A stretch of 64,000 nucleotides of DNA from Faucicola osloensis_B (lineage in GTDB: Bacteria; Pseudomonadota; Gammaproteobacteria; Pseudomonadales; Moraxellaceae), in NCBI GenBank assembly GCA_964211495.1, contig CAXORL010000002.1, positions 343,867-407,866 on the forward strand, in the 5' to 3' direction. Position 1 is the stretch's first letter, and every line of letters starts with the position of its first letter. The notes beneath the pieces are model-generated. The model was not told the origin of the DNA, did not search any database, and was given only the letters and a program-made list of their open reading frames with translations. Of this stretch, positions 36,227-44,160 are shown one piece after another. Position numbers and translations under genes: made by a program.

Positions 36227-36729
36227 GACGATATAAACATACCACCCAACACCCAAACAAGCTACAACGTGCTATCCGTGGGCAGGATATTAGCAAGATT
36301 ATGGCAAAGTTAGGCGAGATTATCCAAACAATCAATATCGCTATTTTGTTATTGATGATTTTGGTAGTGATTACCCAGTGTCAGTCAGTGGAAGCAAGCA
36401 ACAAAATAGGAAATAAACCACTATTTTACGCAACAAAACAGGCAATTCGGGGTAATTATCAAAAAGCTTGTATCCCTTGCCAGTCAAGGGGTGGAGCGTG
36501 CAACAAACATCAACTCATGCAACAGAATTTGTGCAAAATGCACCAAAAAATGCACCAAAGAAGAAATAAACCACGATTTCACGCACCAAAACGGGCAGTT
36601 TTGGGGAATTATCAAAAAGGGTGTATCCCTTGCCAGTCAAGGGATAGAGCGTGCAACAAACATCAATTCACGCACCAAAATTTGTGCAAAATGCACCAAA
36701 AAACTTTAGAGAGCAATCATCAAAAATGA
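36223..36729 (+). CDS. Putative membrane-anchored Cys-rich repeat protein
   Basis: 168 residues from GTG. One hydrophobic segment (INIAILLLMILVVITQC, about 38-54) is followed by two 51-residue repeats. Each repeat has GNYQKxCIPCQSR...ACNK and NLCKMHQK, a Cx2C, C, C pattern that could bind a metal. The frame is open but its repeat part also encodes strong DNA/RNA hairpins, so it may be structured non-coding DNA that happens to stay open. The first 60 residues look more convincing as protein than the rest. Confidence 0.4.
   Translation: MRRYKHTTQHPNKLQRAIRGQDISKIMAKLGEIIQTINIAILLLMILVVITQCQSVEASNKIGNKPLFYATKQAIRGNYQKACIPCQSRGGACNKHQLMQQNLCKMHQKMHQRRNKPRFHAPKRAVLGNYQKGCIPCQSRDRACNKHQFTHQNLCKMHQKTLESNHQK
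36411..36716. repeat. 153-bp tandem duplication with conserved hairpin
   Basis: Two diverged copies (36411-36563 and 36564-36716). Each holds CCCTTG-CCAGT-CAAGGG, a 6-bp stem with 5-base loop (36474-36490 and 36627-36643). A near copy of the hairpin occurs at 47869-47885 in the non-coding right end. The period is a multiple of three, which keeps the frame open. Confidence 0.85.
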
Positions 36730-36772
36730 AAGCAAAAAAGACTAGTTTAAAACATGGTTTGAACATGAAAAA

Positions 36773-36800
36773 GGGCATTATCCTTTTACAGATAACGCCC
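36773..36800. other. Hairpin upstream of the Icd-like frame
   Basis: GGGCATTATC (36773-36782) and GATAACGCCC (36791-36800) pair with one mismatch and an 8-base loop. No T-run follows. It lies in the leader of the 36836 frame. Confidence 0.5.
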
Positions 36801-36835
36801 CAAGTCACACCACATGACCTTATGGAAATAATAGC

Positions 36836-37600
36836 ATGAGTAAAATTTTAAGACTATTAAATATTGGTGAATTTAATTCACTTAATAACCACTTGCCATT
36901 GGTGGCGGGCATGATTGACAATAGAGGTCTCTCAAAAATTCACGCAAGCGGACAGCCATTCCGTTACCTTTTGGCTTTTTTTGTGCCCAAATTTCGCTTA
37001 CTCTCTCAAAGTGGCGATAACAAAGCACAAACCCATCTACCCCAATTCGCAGGGGTAAACCGTCATATCATGCCAGAATTGGCAAAAAGTTATGGTGGGG
37101 TGACATTGCAAAATAAGCCTTTACGGCAAATATGCGAGGCGGTTACTTGCGTGACCGAGAGTGAACCCCGCCACCCTATGAACTTTCATAGTGTGGCAAA
37201 TACTCAAAATAATACGCAAGGAGGCATTATCATGCCTAATCAAATCATCATGCCAGCAGGCAACACCCAAATCAGCCAACGCAAAAATACGTCTGCCCAT
37301 AGTGCAACCGATACCACAGCTCACACGCCAGCCCAAGACGAAAAGCCGTTATATATTCCTAGCTATTGGGAACGCAAAGACGGTTACTTTAAAGATGGCG
37401 TATTTCATAAGCCTAGCTATGAAATTTTTAACAATGGTGAACCGTTAGAGCCATTGGGCGTATCGCTTGGTTATCGCTATGAAGTCGCTAACCATATCTT
37501 AATGCACTTACAAGCCGTATCAACTGATAACTTCATTATCAAGCCTACTTCATGGCAGCCTATGAATGATTTTAACGTGGTGATGGAGGGCAACGCATGA
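36836..37600 (+). CDS. Icd/Ash-like frame fused to a hypothetical protein
   Basis: 254 residues if read from 36836. The first 130 residues (LVAGMIDNRGLSKIHASG then NKAQTHLPQF and TESEPRHPM) resemble the short Icd/Ash proteins of P1- and P4-like elements, some of which inhibit host division. A very strong AAGGAGG precedes an in-frame ATG at 37232, so a separate 122-residue protein (37232-37600) is probably made. It has a Ser/Thr-rich start and then YIPSYWERKDGYFKDGVFHKPSYE. The C4-RNA target site is at 36901-36915. The end overlaps the KilA-N gene by 4 bases. Confidence 0.55.
   Translation: MSKILRLLNIGEFNSLNNHLPLVAGMIDNRGLSKIHASGQPFRYLLAFFVPKFRLLSQSGDNKAQTHLPQFAGVNRHIMPELAKSYGGVTLQNKPLRQICEAVTCVTESEPRHPMNFHSVANTQNNTQGGIIMPNQIIMPAGNTQISQRKNTSAHSATDTTAHTPAQDEKPLYIPSYWERKDGYFKDGVFHKPSYEIFNNGEPLEPLGVSLGYRYEVANHILMHLQAVSTDNFIIKPTSWQPMNDFNVVMEGNA
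36901..36915 (+). promoter_or_regulatory. Candidate target of the C4-type antisense RNA
   Basis: GGTGGCGGGCATGAT is complementary to 34578-34592 in 14 of 15 positions. It lies 65 bases inside the Icd-like frame. The core GGCGGGCATGAT recurs at 40966-40977 and 47066-47077. Confidence 0.55.
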
Positions 37601-38202
37601 AACGGTTAATCACTTTTGACCCCAAAGCAATTAAGCAAGTAGATGGGCTTTATTGTCTTAATGACTTGCACCGCCTAAGTGGTGATAATCCAAAGCATAA
37701 ACCTAGTAACTTTATCCGAAAAGATACCACACAGGGACTTATTCAAGCCTTAGCTAACCGTTTCTCGAATATGAGCAACGCTCACAAGTCTATTATGGAT
37801 TCTGACTTCTCAAACATGAGAACTGATAACCAAATCTCAAATATGAGCAACGCTCAAAATATAATTGAGCAACGCATTTTAACCACTATTCAAGGCGGTT
37901 TAAATCAAGGCAGTTATGCGTGTAGAGAATTGGTATATGCCTATGCAATGTGGATAGACCCTAATTTTTATTTATTGGTTTTAGAAGTGTTTGACCGTGT
38001 AGCGGTTGGGGCAGTGACTTACACCGCCAAAATTAATCAGCTAGTTAGTGAGTTAAACGCTATTGCCAGTTGTTTGAGCATGGCGGGTAGGGTACTAGCA
38101 GTAGAGGGAAAACAAACCAAACCCCAAATGCTCAAAGACCTAAACCAACTATTAGAACAACAGCAACCCCAGCTTAATTTTGGAGTTGCGAATCATGAAT
38201 AA
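37597..38202 (+). CDS. KilA-N domain protein
   Basis: 201 residues. The N-terminal KilA-N DNA-binding domain is split by an insertion: YCLNDLHRLSG...KPSNFIRKDTTQGLI, then after about 50 polar residues GGLNQGSYACRELVYAYAMWIDPNFYLLVLEVFDRV. The insert contains a repeated SNMSNAH/SNMSNAQ motif. KilA-N and related domains are found in antirepressors of P1, P22 and N15-type phages. A KilA-N protein after an Icd-like frame and a C4-like RNA parallels the P1 immI operon (c4-icd-ant). It begins inside the preceding gene (ATGA overlap). Confidence 0.85.
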   Translation: MKRLITFDPKAIKQVDGLYCLNDLHRLSGDNPKHKPSNFIRKDTTQGLIQALANRFSNMSNAHKSIMDSDFSNMRTDNQISNMSNAQNIIEQRILTTIQGGLNQGSYACRELVYAYAMWIDPNFYLLVLEVFDRVAVGAVTYTAKINQLVSELNAIASCLSMAGRVLAVEGKQTKPQMLKDLNQLLEQQQPQLNFGVANHE

Positions 38203-38332
38203 ACAAGCCCGCAGCAGTGGCAAAAATAAGGGGCATAAAGCCCTTTATTCGCCTATTGTGGTGCAGTTTTATACCAGCCACGACATAAAACGCTCACAAC
38301 GCAAAATTAAAGCCATTGGCAAGGGGGAATAA
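38195..38332 (+). CDS. 45-residue basic protein
   Basis: A short frame overlapping the KilA-N gene by 8 bases and the DUF3987 gene by one base (TAATG). GGAG lies a few bases upstream of its ATG. It is rich in Lys and Arg (MNKQARSSGKNKGHK start, IKAIGKGE end) with a central hydrophobic strand. The chain of overlaps supports translation, but no function can be assigned. Confidence 0.55.
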   Translation: MNKQARSSGKNKGHKALYSPIVVQFYTSHDIKRSQRKIKAIGKGE

Positions 38333-40428
38333 TGAATAGTTTAGCAATCATGACAAAAGAAAAAGCCCACACCGCTACAGACGGCATGGACTTCTTAGAA
38401 CTACTAGCAAGTTATCCGACAGCAACAACGGAAAACCTACAGGACAGCAAACACATACAAACGCTGAATAATTTATCTGTTTTGCTTAGTGATGACAAGC
38501 TAAAATTTATAAATAGCAATATTGATGTAGATGGACAGCCACAGCCCACACAGGGCAGTATAGCAACGGTTTTATACAATCAGCATTACCAACCATCTAA
38601 CCTTGCCATATTTCCATTGGACAATAGAGAGCCGTTTTTATTGCATGACTTTAAAAATGATGGGTTTATTTTTGGTAATGGTGAGCAAGTTTTAATCATC
38701 AATGATTTAACTATTGCCATGATTATAGCAATCTACACCAAAACACGGGGCGAGGACTACACCGTTATAGCCCCGCTTGATAAAGGGCAGTTTTATAGCC
38801 TAGTCAAAGCCCACACCAAACAAAGCCAAGTAATGATTATTACTGATTATGAGCAAGGCTTAGAATATGAACGCACTTTCAAGGGCGATAACGTCAAACT
38901 TGCTAAGGTAGTGGACATATTAGAGGACTTAATCGTTACCCATTCAATCAATGATATTTTGGCTTTAAGTGATACCAAAGTTATAGAATTAAACGGCATT
39001 GAATGGGGCGAACCCGAACCACTGGAGGACACCAACACGCCCGCCACCCGTTACCCTATTGAAGCATGGCAAGGGGTTTTAAGGCAGGCAGTCGAGGCAA
39101 TCGCCTATCATGCCCAAGTACCCTTAGCAATGGCGGGGCAATGTATTTTAGGGGCGTTATCTACCATTGGGCAACGCTACATTAATGCACCCATTGGACA
39201 CACCCACAAGCCAGTCAGCCTATTTCTAATCACAGAGGGCGGAAGTGGTAGCGGTAAAACTTTTGCCAGTGAATTATCACACTACAGCATAAACAAATGG
39301 GACGAGCGCATTTATAAAACCTATATCGAGCTTTTAAACGAATGGAAAAGCGAAGTAGACAGCCTTAAGGGTAAAGAGCGCAAAGAATACTTGCAAAGCA
39401 ACGCCAAGCCCAGCAATGATAGTATGCTTATTCAAGAGGGAACGATTGAGGCAATCTTAGACCAATTTATTTTAGATGATAAGGCTAACCTATCATGGAC
39501 AACCGATGACGCAGGGCAATTTTTTAATGGGCATACCATGAAAGGGGATACCGCAGGCAATGCCATAGCCAGCCTTGCTAAATTGTGGGACGGTTCACCC
39601 GTTAGCCGTGTACGCTCACAACGAGGCGCAAACCCGCAGTTTAAAACAAATGCCTATAACGTAAGGTTAACGCTAGACCTACAAGGACAGCGCATTATCT
39701 TAGAGCCAGCCTTAACCGACCCTATGCTAGTACAACAAGGATTTCTTGCCCGTGCGTTATTGGCTTGCCCCGATAGCCTACAAGGGCAACGGGTATGGAA
39801 TACGCCTGAAAGATTGGACAATAACCCGCATGATGACCCACGATTGCAAGCGTATTGGACAAGGTGCGATATTTTATTAGACCCTTTACCCACTGAAATA
39901 ACCAAAGACCCTACAGGCAAAGAAATAAGACTAAATATGCCTTTTGAGAACCGCCAAGCAAGGCAAGCCCTAGCGGACTTTCAGCAACGAGTAGAGAACC
40001 GCCAAGCCAAAGGCAAAGCATACGAATTTTTAAAGGCGTTTGCCTCACGCATGGCGCAAAATGCTAGCCGTATAGCCTCATTAATGGCGTTTTTTGATTG
40101 CCAAAAATCGGTATCAGTGGACTATCTAGAACGGGCGTTTATGTTGGTGGAATACTCAACAGCCGAAAGATTGCGTTACCTTGATATTAAAACCAACGAG
40201 AAAAGCGACACCCAAAAGCTAATTGATTGGTTAGTGGACAGAGCCAGCAAAGATAGGCTATTTAAACTTAACCGCACCTATGTAGCCAATTCTTGCCCTA
40301 TGCCTATGCAACGCAGTAACAAACTACTACAACAAGAATTGGATAAATTAGAGCAGGCGGGATATATACGCCAAGAGCAAGAGGGCAAAAAAAGGGTGAT
40401 TTTGATTAACCCTTGTTTATTCAAATAA
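38332..40428 (+). CDS. DUF3987 primase/helicase-like replication protein
   Basis: 698 residues. The C-terminal two-thirds match DUF3987 (YfjI family), P-loop proteins found as the primase-replicase partner in satellites and prophages. Walker A GGSGSGKTF lies at about 303-311; a Walker B-like SWTTDDAGQFF and LWDGSPVSRVRSQRG follow. The last 70 residues look like a winged helix (SCPMPMQRSNKLLQQELDKLEQAGYI). The N-terminal 230 residues may hold a primase-type module, but I cannot identify its motifs. An iteron cluster follows directly, so replication initiation is the likely role. Confidence 0.85.
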   Translation: MNSLAIMTKEKAHTATDGMDFLELLASYPTATTENLQDSKHIQTLNNLSVLLSDDKLKFINSNIDVDGQPQPTQGSIATVLYNQHYQPSNLAIFPLDNREPFLLHDFKNDGFIFGNGEQVLIINDLTIAMIIAIYTKTRGEDYTVIAPLDKGQFYSLVKAHTKQSQVMIITDYEQGLEYERTFKGDNVKLAKVVDILEDLIVTHSINDILALSDTKVIELNGIEWGEPEPLEDTNTPATRYPIEAWQGVLRQAVEAIAYHAQVPLAMAGQCILGALSTIGQRYINAPIGHTHKPVSLFLITEGGSGSGKTFASELSHYSINKWDERIYKTYIELLNEWKSEVDSLKGKERKEYLQSNAKPSNDSMLIQEGTIEAILDQFILDDKANLSWTTDDAGQFFNGHTMKGDTAGNAIASLAKLWDGSPVSRVRSQRGANPQFKTNAYNVRLTLDLQGQRIILEPALTDPMLVQQGFLARALLACPDSLQGQRVWNTPERLDNNPHDDPRLQAYWTRCDILLDPLPTEITKDPTGKEIRLNMPFENRQARQALADFQQRVENRQAKGKAYEFLKAFASRMAQNASRIASLMAFFDCQKSVSVDYLERAFMLVEYSTAERLRYLDIKTNEKSDTQKLIDWLVDRASKDRLFKLNRTYVANSCPMPMQRSNKLLQQELDKLEQAGYIRQEQEGKKRVILINPCLFK

Positions 40429-40448
40429 CTATAAAAATGCCACAACGC

Positions 40449-40651
40449 TACTTAATTACTTAAACATCTAGCAAGTGCAGTCATAGCAAGGGTTTAGCTT
40501 AAGTAAAGTAGTTAAGTAGCCATTACTTAAGTTACTTAAACTAGCTTAAAAAATCACCAATTTAAGTAATTTAAGTAGGCGTTACTTAAGGTAATTACTT
40601 AAGTTAAAGCCAGTCATAGCAAGGGTTACAGCCATTTTAAGTAATTAAGTA
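40449..40651. repeat. Iteron cluster, candidate replication origin
   Basis: TACTTAA or its complement TTAAGTA occurs 12 times in 203 bases: starts 40449, 40457, 40499, 40512, 40524, 40533, 40562, 40571, 40583, 40596, 40637 and 40645. Both orientations are mixed, often in pairs 8-13 bases apart. The block is flanked by two copies of CAGTCATAGCAAGGGTT (40479-40495 and 40611-40627). It lies directly after the DUF3987 gene, is AT-rich, and has no gene. Confidence 0.75.
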
Positions 40652-40669
40652 GCATTTTCTTATTTTTAT

Positions 40670-40966
40670 ATGAATTTAGCTAAGATAGGATTGTCAAATA
40701 TGACCCATGACACAAAGATATATTTAACTATTGCTGATAAGAAAATATTTATCAGTCAAAGAAAACTTGAGATAGCCCAGCGAAATAAAAACCCAGTACG
40801 AATAAATATTCATAACGGGAAAATAGTAAAAAAAAGTGGTAATAATAAATGGCAGGTTCTACTACTGGCTAGAGGCAACCGCTACAGATGGTTTATATCG
40901 GATTGGGGTGATGATGAGTATTTAGACACTAGCCAGTATTTGCCATTGCCACCAGTCACCAATTAG
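40670..40966 (+). CDS. Hypothetical protein
   Basis: 98 residues from the ATG at 40670; ATG 40700 is an alternative. Unrecognised. Basic N-terminal half, then a tryptophan- and tyrosine-containing beta-rich end (WQVLLLARGNRYRWFISDWGDDEYLD). No membrane span. It begins just after the iteron cluster. Confidence 0.5.
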   Translation: MNLAKIGLSNMTHDTKIYLTIADKKIFISQRKLEIAQRNKNPVRINIHNGKIVKKSGNNKWQVLLLARGNRYRWFISDWGDDEYLDTSQYLPLPPVTN

Positions 40967-41052
40967 GCGGGCATGATAAAGGGTTACATTTAAAATGCGA
41001 CCCTTTAAGCTGCCATGATGGGGTATGGTTATTTTAGTCATGCCCCTTTTTT
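40966..41052 (+). promoter_or_regulatory. Second GGCGGGCATGAT site with hairpin and terminator
   Basis: GGCGGGCATGAT (40966-40977) overlaps the stop of the preceding gene. AAAGGGT (40978-40984) and ACCCTTT form a first hairpin. GGGGTATGGT (41020-41029) and GTCATGCCCC (41037-41046) with six Ts form an intrinsic terminator. TGGGGTATGGTTA recurs at 47097-47109, also after a GGCGGGCATGAT. This looks like an antisense-controlled termination module. Confidence 0.5.
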
Positions 41053-41369
41053 ATTGCCCCATATTGCCACGTTAAGCCATTGGATAGGCAAAAACCCACC
41101 ACCGACACCACAGGCGAGCGAATAGCGCAAATGGTGAGCATATAGCGGACTTTTGCGAGTCCATAAAAAGTATTCAAGTATTTTTTCTTACTTTTTTAAA
41201 CATTTAATACCTATAACATATATAAATAAATGCTTTCGATTGATTAGGAAATGTTAGCAAAAACCTACTAAAACATATCACAATGATATATTTCTAACTA
41301 TTAGGTATGATAATATAAATGCCCTATATTAGTAAAAACCGAACTAATAGATGAGATGGAGGCTAAAAA
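41053..41369. other. AT-rich gap upstream of the DUF2335 gene pair
   Basis: About 317 bases without a gene. No open frame stands out. The second half is very AT-rich. GATGGAGG sits before the ATG at 41370 and a promoter is expected here, but I cannot place it with confidence. Confidence 0.4.
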
Positions 41370-41609
41370 ATGAGCAAATTTACTGTATTTAGAGAAGGTA
41401 TGATGTCTATTCTTTGCCTATTACCATCAACTGGACATACTTCACCAAACTTTGTAAAACCTGCTCGAATTGATATTAAAGAAGTACAACAAGTAAATAG
41501 TCACGAGGCTTGGGTAGAAGTTGGCTTAATTACTAAAAAAGTGGCAAGAAAACAAGTTGATAAATTACCTCCTCATAAGCAAACAAAATTGAAGGCTTTA
41601 TTAGCGTGA
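41370..41609 (+). CDS. Hypothetical protein preceding a DUF2335 gene
   Basis: 79 residues with GGAGG before the ATG. Unrecognised. The C-terminus is rich in Lys (ITKKVARKQVDKLPPHKQTKLKALL). It ends inside the start of the DUF2335 gene (GTGA overlap), so the two are translated together and likely work together. Confidence 0.65.
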   Translation: MSKFTVFREGMMSILCLLPSTGHTSPNFVKPARIDIKEVQQVNSHEAWVEVGLITKKVARKQVDKLPPHKQTKLKALLA

Positions 41610-42151
41610 CCCAAGATAATCAACATGAAGCTGATAATCCTGTAGTAATCGCACAAGAGGATTCAATAAAGGCTGATTATATACCTAATAATAATCAGCC
41701 TTCTACTGGTATTATGGTAACAAGTACTAGTATGGAAACGCCATTTTTACCTCCACAGTTTCTTAATGAATATGAAAAAATAGTCCCTGGTTCAGCTAAA
41801 GAAATATTTGATATGATTGTTAAACAGCAAGAATTTAACATGAATATTAAAAATCAAGAAATGGATTTAAATCGACAAAATTTAGAAAGAATAAAAGTTA
41901 TTGATAATGCAAATATCAAAGAACAGGAAGCATCTGCACTTGTTCGAGAAAAGGAAATACAGATAAAATCTCGTGGTCAAATTTTTGCTTTAATAATGGG
42001 ATTAGTATTACTTGCAGTAGCTTGTTACTTTGCATGGCTTGGACATTTGAAGCTAGCAGGTTTAACCATTGGTATTATCGTGGCTGTAATGACAATATTA
42101 TTTCTACAACAAAGACATAATCAAAATTCAGTTGATAGTAAGGCAGAATAA
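41606..42151 (+). CDS. DUF2335 membrane protein
   Basis: 181 residues from GTG. The DUF2335 pattern is clear: LPPQFLNEYEKIVPGSAKEIFDMIVKQQEF (about 47-76), a charged helical linker (MDLNRQNLER, REKEIQIKSRGQ), then two membrane spans (FALIMGLVLLAVACYFAWLG and LAGLTIGIIVAVMTILF) at about 126-165. The function of DUF2335 proteins is not established. The pair is the last cargo before the transposon and may be an accessory module of the island. Confidence 0.8.
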   Translation: MTQDNQHEADNPVVIAQEDSIKADYIPNNNQPSTGIMVTSTSMETPFLPPQFLNEYEKIVPGSAKEIFDMIVKQQEFNMNIKNQEMDLNRQNLERIKVIDNANIKEQEASALVREKEIQIKSRGQIFALIMGLVLLAVACYFAWLGHLKLAGLTIGIIVAVMTILFLQQRHNQNSVDSKAE

Positions 42152-42169
42152 AAAATTACATTTATTTAA

Positions 42170-42184
42170 AAGCCCCATTTTTTA
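42170..42184 (+). terminator. Left half of a terminator split by the transposon
   Basis: AAGCCCCAT (from 42170) was paired with ATGGGGCTTT (46861-46870) before insertion. Rejoining the flanks and removing one target duplication restores a palindrome around TTTTTAG. It would have ended the DUF2335 transcript. Confidence 0.75.
42177..42184. repeat. 8-bp target-site duplication, left copy
   Basis: ATTTTTTA, identical to 46852-46859 on the other side of the transposon. Eight bases is the usual duplication size for IS1595-family elements. Confidence 0.9.
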
Positions 42185-42211
42185 CGTCATTATGTAGCAC
42201 CTGCACAAAAC
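42185..42211. repeat. Left terminal inverted repeat
   Basis: Begins CGTCATTATGTAGCACC and ends GCACAAAAC; 27 of 27 bases match the complement of 46825-46851. Confidence 0.93.
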
Positions 42212-42258
42212 AAAAGTTAAAAATAGGCAGATATACCGCCTTTTCTTGTTTAACTAGG

Positions 42259-42690
42259 CTAATTCACCCATTGCCACACAATCCGACCGTTGCTATCCTT
42301 AGATTTTACCACAACCCCATCTTTTTTTAGCTTGTATAACACCGATTTTACTGCTTTAACGTGCTTATTCTGCGGTAAGCCGTCCATACTATCCAATTTC
42401 ATAACACAACCTGTCAATTCAAGCGTGGTAAATACCTTATTAGGCTCATTTTTAAAAATGGTGAGCAAATACGATTTCGGTTTGCCCACAAATACCCTTA
42501 ATTTGGGTCTGTAGCTAAAGTTTTCGGTATTATGAGCAGTCATATCCTGTTCAGATTGTAGGATATCAAGCGATTTGGTTAAGGTTTCGATATTATCATC
42601 AAGCAAATGCAAATGAGCCATCACTTGTGCTCGATCGCTCTCTAACCTCTTGATTTTGGTGATAATGGCAATTTGGGCGTGAGTTGGCAT
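42259..42690 (-). CDS. Transposon passenger: coiled-coil and winged-helix-like protein
   Basis: 143 residues, 39 bases downstream of the transposase on the same strand, so probably co-transcribed with it. The N-terminal 55 residues are a predicted coiled coil (IKRLESDRAQVMAHLHLLDDNIETLTKSLDIL). The C-terminal 80 look like a winged helix (YLLTIFKNEPNKVFTTLELTG, LYKLKKDGVVVKSK). A transposition accessory or regulator is possible. No named family recognised. Confidence 0.7.
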   Translation of the reverse strand: MPTHAQIAIITKIKRLESDRAQVMAHLHLLDDNIETLTKSLDILQSEQDMTAHNTENFSYRPKLRVFVGKPKSYLLTIFKNEPNKVFTTLELTGCVMKLDSMDGLPQNKHVKAVKSVLYKLKKDGVVVKSKDSNGRIVWQWVN

Positions 42691-42729
42691 ATTTCTACTA
42701 CCTATAGGTTAAAATCGCTGTAATCGTAC

Positions 42730-43764
42730 TCATGCGACAAGCCGTTCAGCTTGACGGTGATTACCCTGCCAGTAGCCCTTAAAATCATTTGATGGTGGCG
42801 TGGTTAAGCACTTGGCTAAAACATCATTAAATATCACCCCATTACTCATTCTGCGAGTGTCCTCACAGTAGGCGATTTCATTGGCATAGTCACTTAGATA
42901 AAGATTGTCGATTTTATGCACTTGACCATGATACATCCGCTTAAAACGGCTAAAGTAGCTTTCCGCTAGGTTGTTGGTGATACCATCATCACTACGATAT
43001 TCTTGGCTATGATTGACACGCTTTAAGTCAAAACCTACCAATAGATTGTCATACGATGGGTGTTCGTCTGTATGAATGGTGCTATTTGGCTCAATATACA
43101 GCTTGGCAAGATTAGCTACGGTTTTATGATTTTCGCTTAATGCTACGAAAGTAAAGGTGCTTTTAGCCCCTGCCAGTTGCGGATTGGCTAGGATTTCATC
43201 TGCCGTGTAGCGGTTACGCATAACAATGACACAGCGTTTATCGGGGTTTTCATTGACCTTTAATCGTCTATCCACTCTATCAACCTTTTTATTTTTCTCA
43301 CGCACCGATGAATGAACATAACTGCCATCCATGTGGATTTCACCGTCAAGTGGAAAAAGCTGTCGTTGGGCTTGGATAGATTCACGAATTTTATGGGCTA
43401 GGACAAAGGCAGTCTTATATTGAACGTCCAAATCACGAGCCAGTTGCAAAGCTGAAATGCCTTTCACGGCATTGACGTAAATCGCACAGGCAAACAATAT
43501 AGTACGGATAGGTAGTTTATGGTGAGCAAAGATAGTGCTTGATGTCACACTAAAACGGTGACGGCAATGCTTACATTGCCATTGTCTGCGTGTGGCGATG
43601 TAATAGGCTTTATGCTGAACAGAACACTTAGGACAAACCACAATCTCACGACTACCCCAACGCAATTTACACAGCATCGCATGAGCCTTATCGTCACTTA
43701 GCCGTGCTATGGCAAGTGGTGACAGACTGCGAGCATCTGCGGTGAGTAAAAAGTACTGGGGCAT
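42730..43764 (-). CDS. IS1595-family (ISXO2-like) transposase
   Basis: 344 residues. The N-terminal zinc ribbon has CPKC (44-47) and CKHC (64-67). A helix-turn-helix segment (ISALQLARDLDVQYKTAFVLAHKI) follows. The ISXO2-like RNase H catalytic domain has acidic residues Asp146 (EIHMDGSYV), Asp233 (IHTDEHPSYD) and Glu268 (NNLAESYFSRFKR). No frameshift or stop interrupts it, so the protein should be functional. It lies inside perfect terminal repeats. Confidence 0.93.
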   Translation of the reverse strand: MPQYFLLTADARSLSPLAIARLSDDKAHAMLCKLRWGSREIVVCPKCSVQHKAYYIATRRQWQCKHCRHRFSVTSSTIFAHHKLPIRTILFACAIYVNAVKGISALQLARDLDVQYKTAFVLAHKIRESIQAQRQLFPLDGEIHMDGSYVHSSVREKNKKVDRVDRRLKVNENPDKRCVIVMRNRYTADEILANPQLAGAKSTFTFVALSENHKTVANLAKLYIEPNSTIHTDEHPSYDNLLVGFDLKRVNHSQEYRSDDGITNNLAESYFSRFKRMYHGQVHKIDNLYLSDYANEIAYCEDTRRMSNGVIFNDVLAKCLTTPPSNDFKGYWQGNHRQAERLVA

Positions 43765-43879
43765 TACATAGACCTTATATATATCGTATATGATGATTAT
43801 ATGCTATAAAAGCCATTTTGACAATAGTTTATAAATCATTTACAATGTATTTATGTTTTAAATAGTGAGAAAACATTAC

Positions 43880-44113
43880 ATGAGTGTATCAAATAAAGAT
43901 GAATGGCGAAGTAAAGCTAAAGGCATCATTAAAGCCGAAATTGCTTTAAGAAACCTAGAATATGCCGATGTCGTTGAGAAATTAAAGGAAATTGGTATTG
44001 AGGAAACACCCCAAAACCTAAGTAATAAGATTTCTCGTGGGGCATTTGGGGCAGACTTTATGTTGCAGGTTTTGACTGCAATTGGGTGTGAGCAAATAAA
44101 CTTGGCTAAATAA
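43880..44113 (+). CDS. DUF6471-family protein
   Basis: 77 residues from ATG 43880 (a GTG at 43865 is in frame). The sequence EWRSKAKGIIKAEIALRNLEYADVVEKLKEIGIEETPQNLSNKISRGAF followed by FMLQVLTAIGC matches the small helix-turn-helix-like DUF6471 family. It is divergent from the transposase and 47 bases before the restriction-modification gene. A controller (C-protein-like) role for that gene is an attractive guess. Confidence 0.8.
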   Translation: MSVSNKDEWRSKAKGIIKAEIALRNLEYADVVEKLKEIGIEETPQNLSNKISRGAFGADFMLQVLTAIGCEQINLAK

Positions 44114-44160
44114 ATATCTTCTTACTTGTAATAAATCTTAAATTATATTGGAATCTAAAA

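Noticed and set aside
36474..36643. Possible CRISPR-like repeat at the repeated CCCTTGCCAGTCAAGGG
   Set aside because: Only two copies 153 bp apart plus one distant variant, the intervening DNA is itself duplicated rather than variable spacers, and there are no cas genes.
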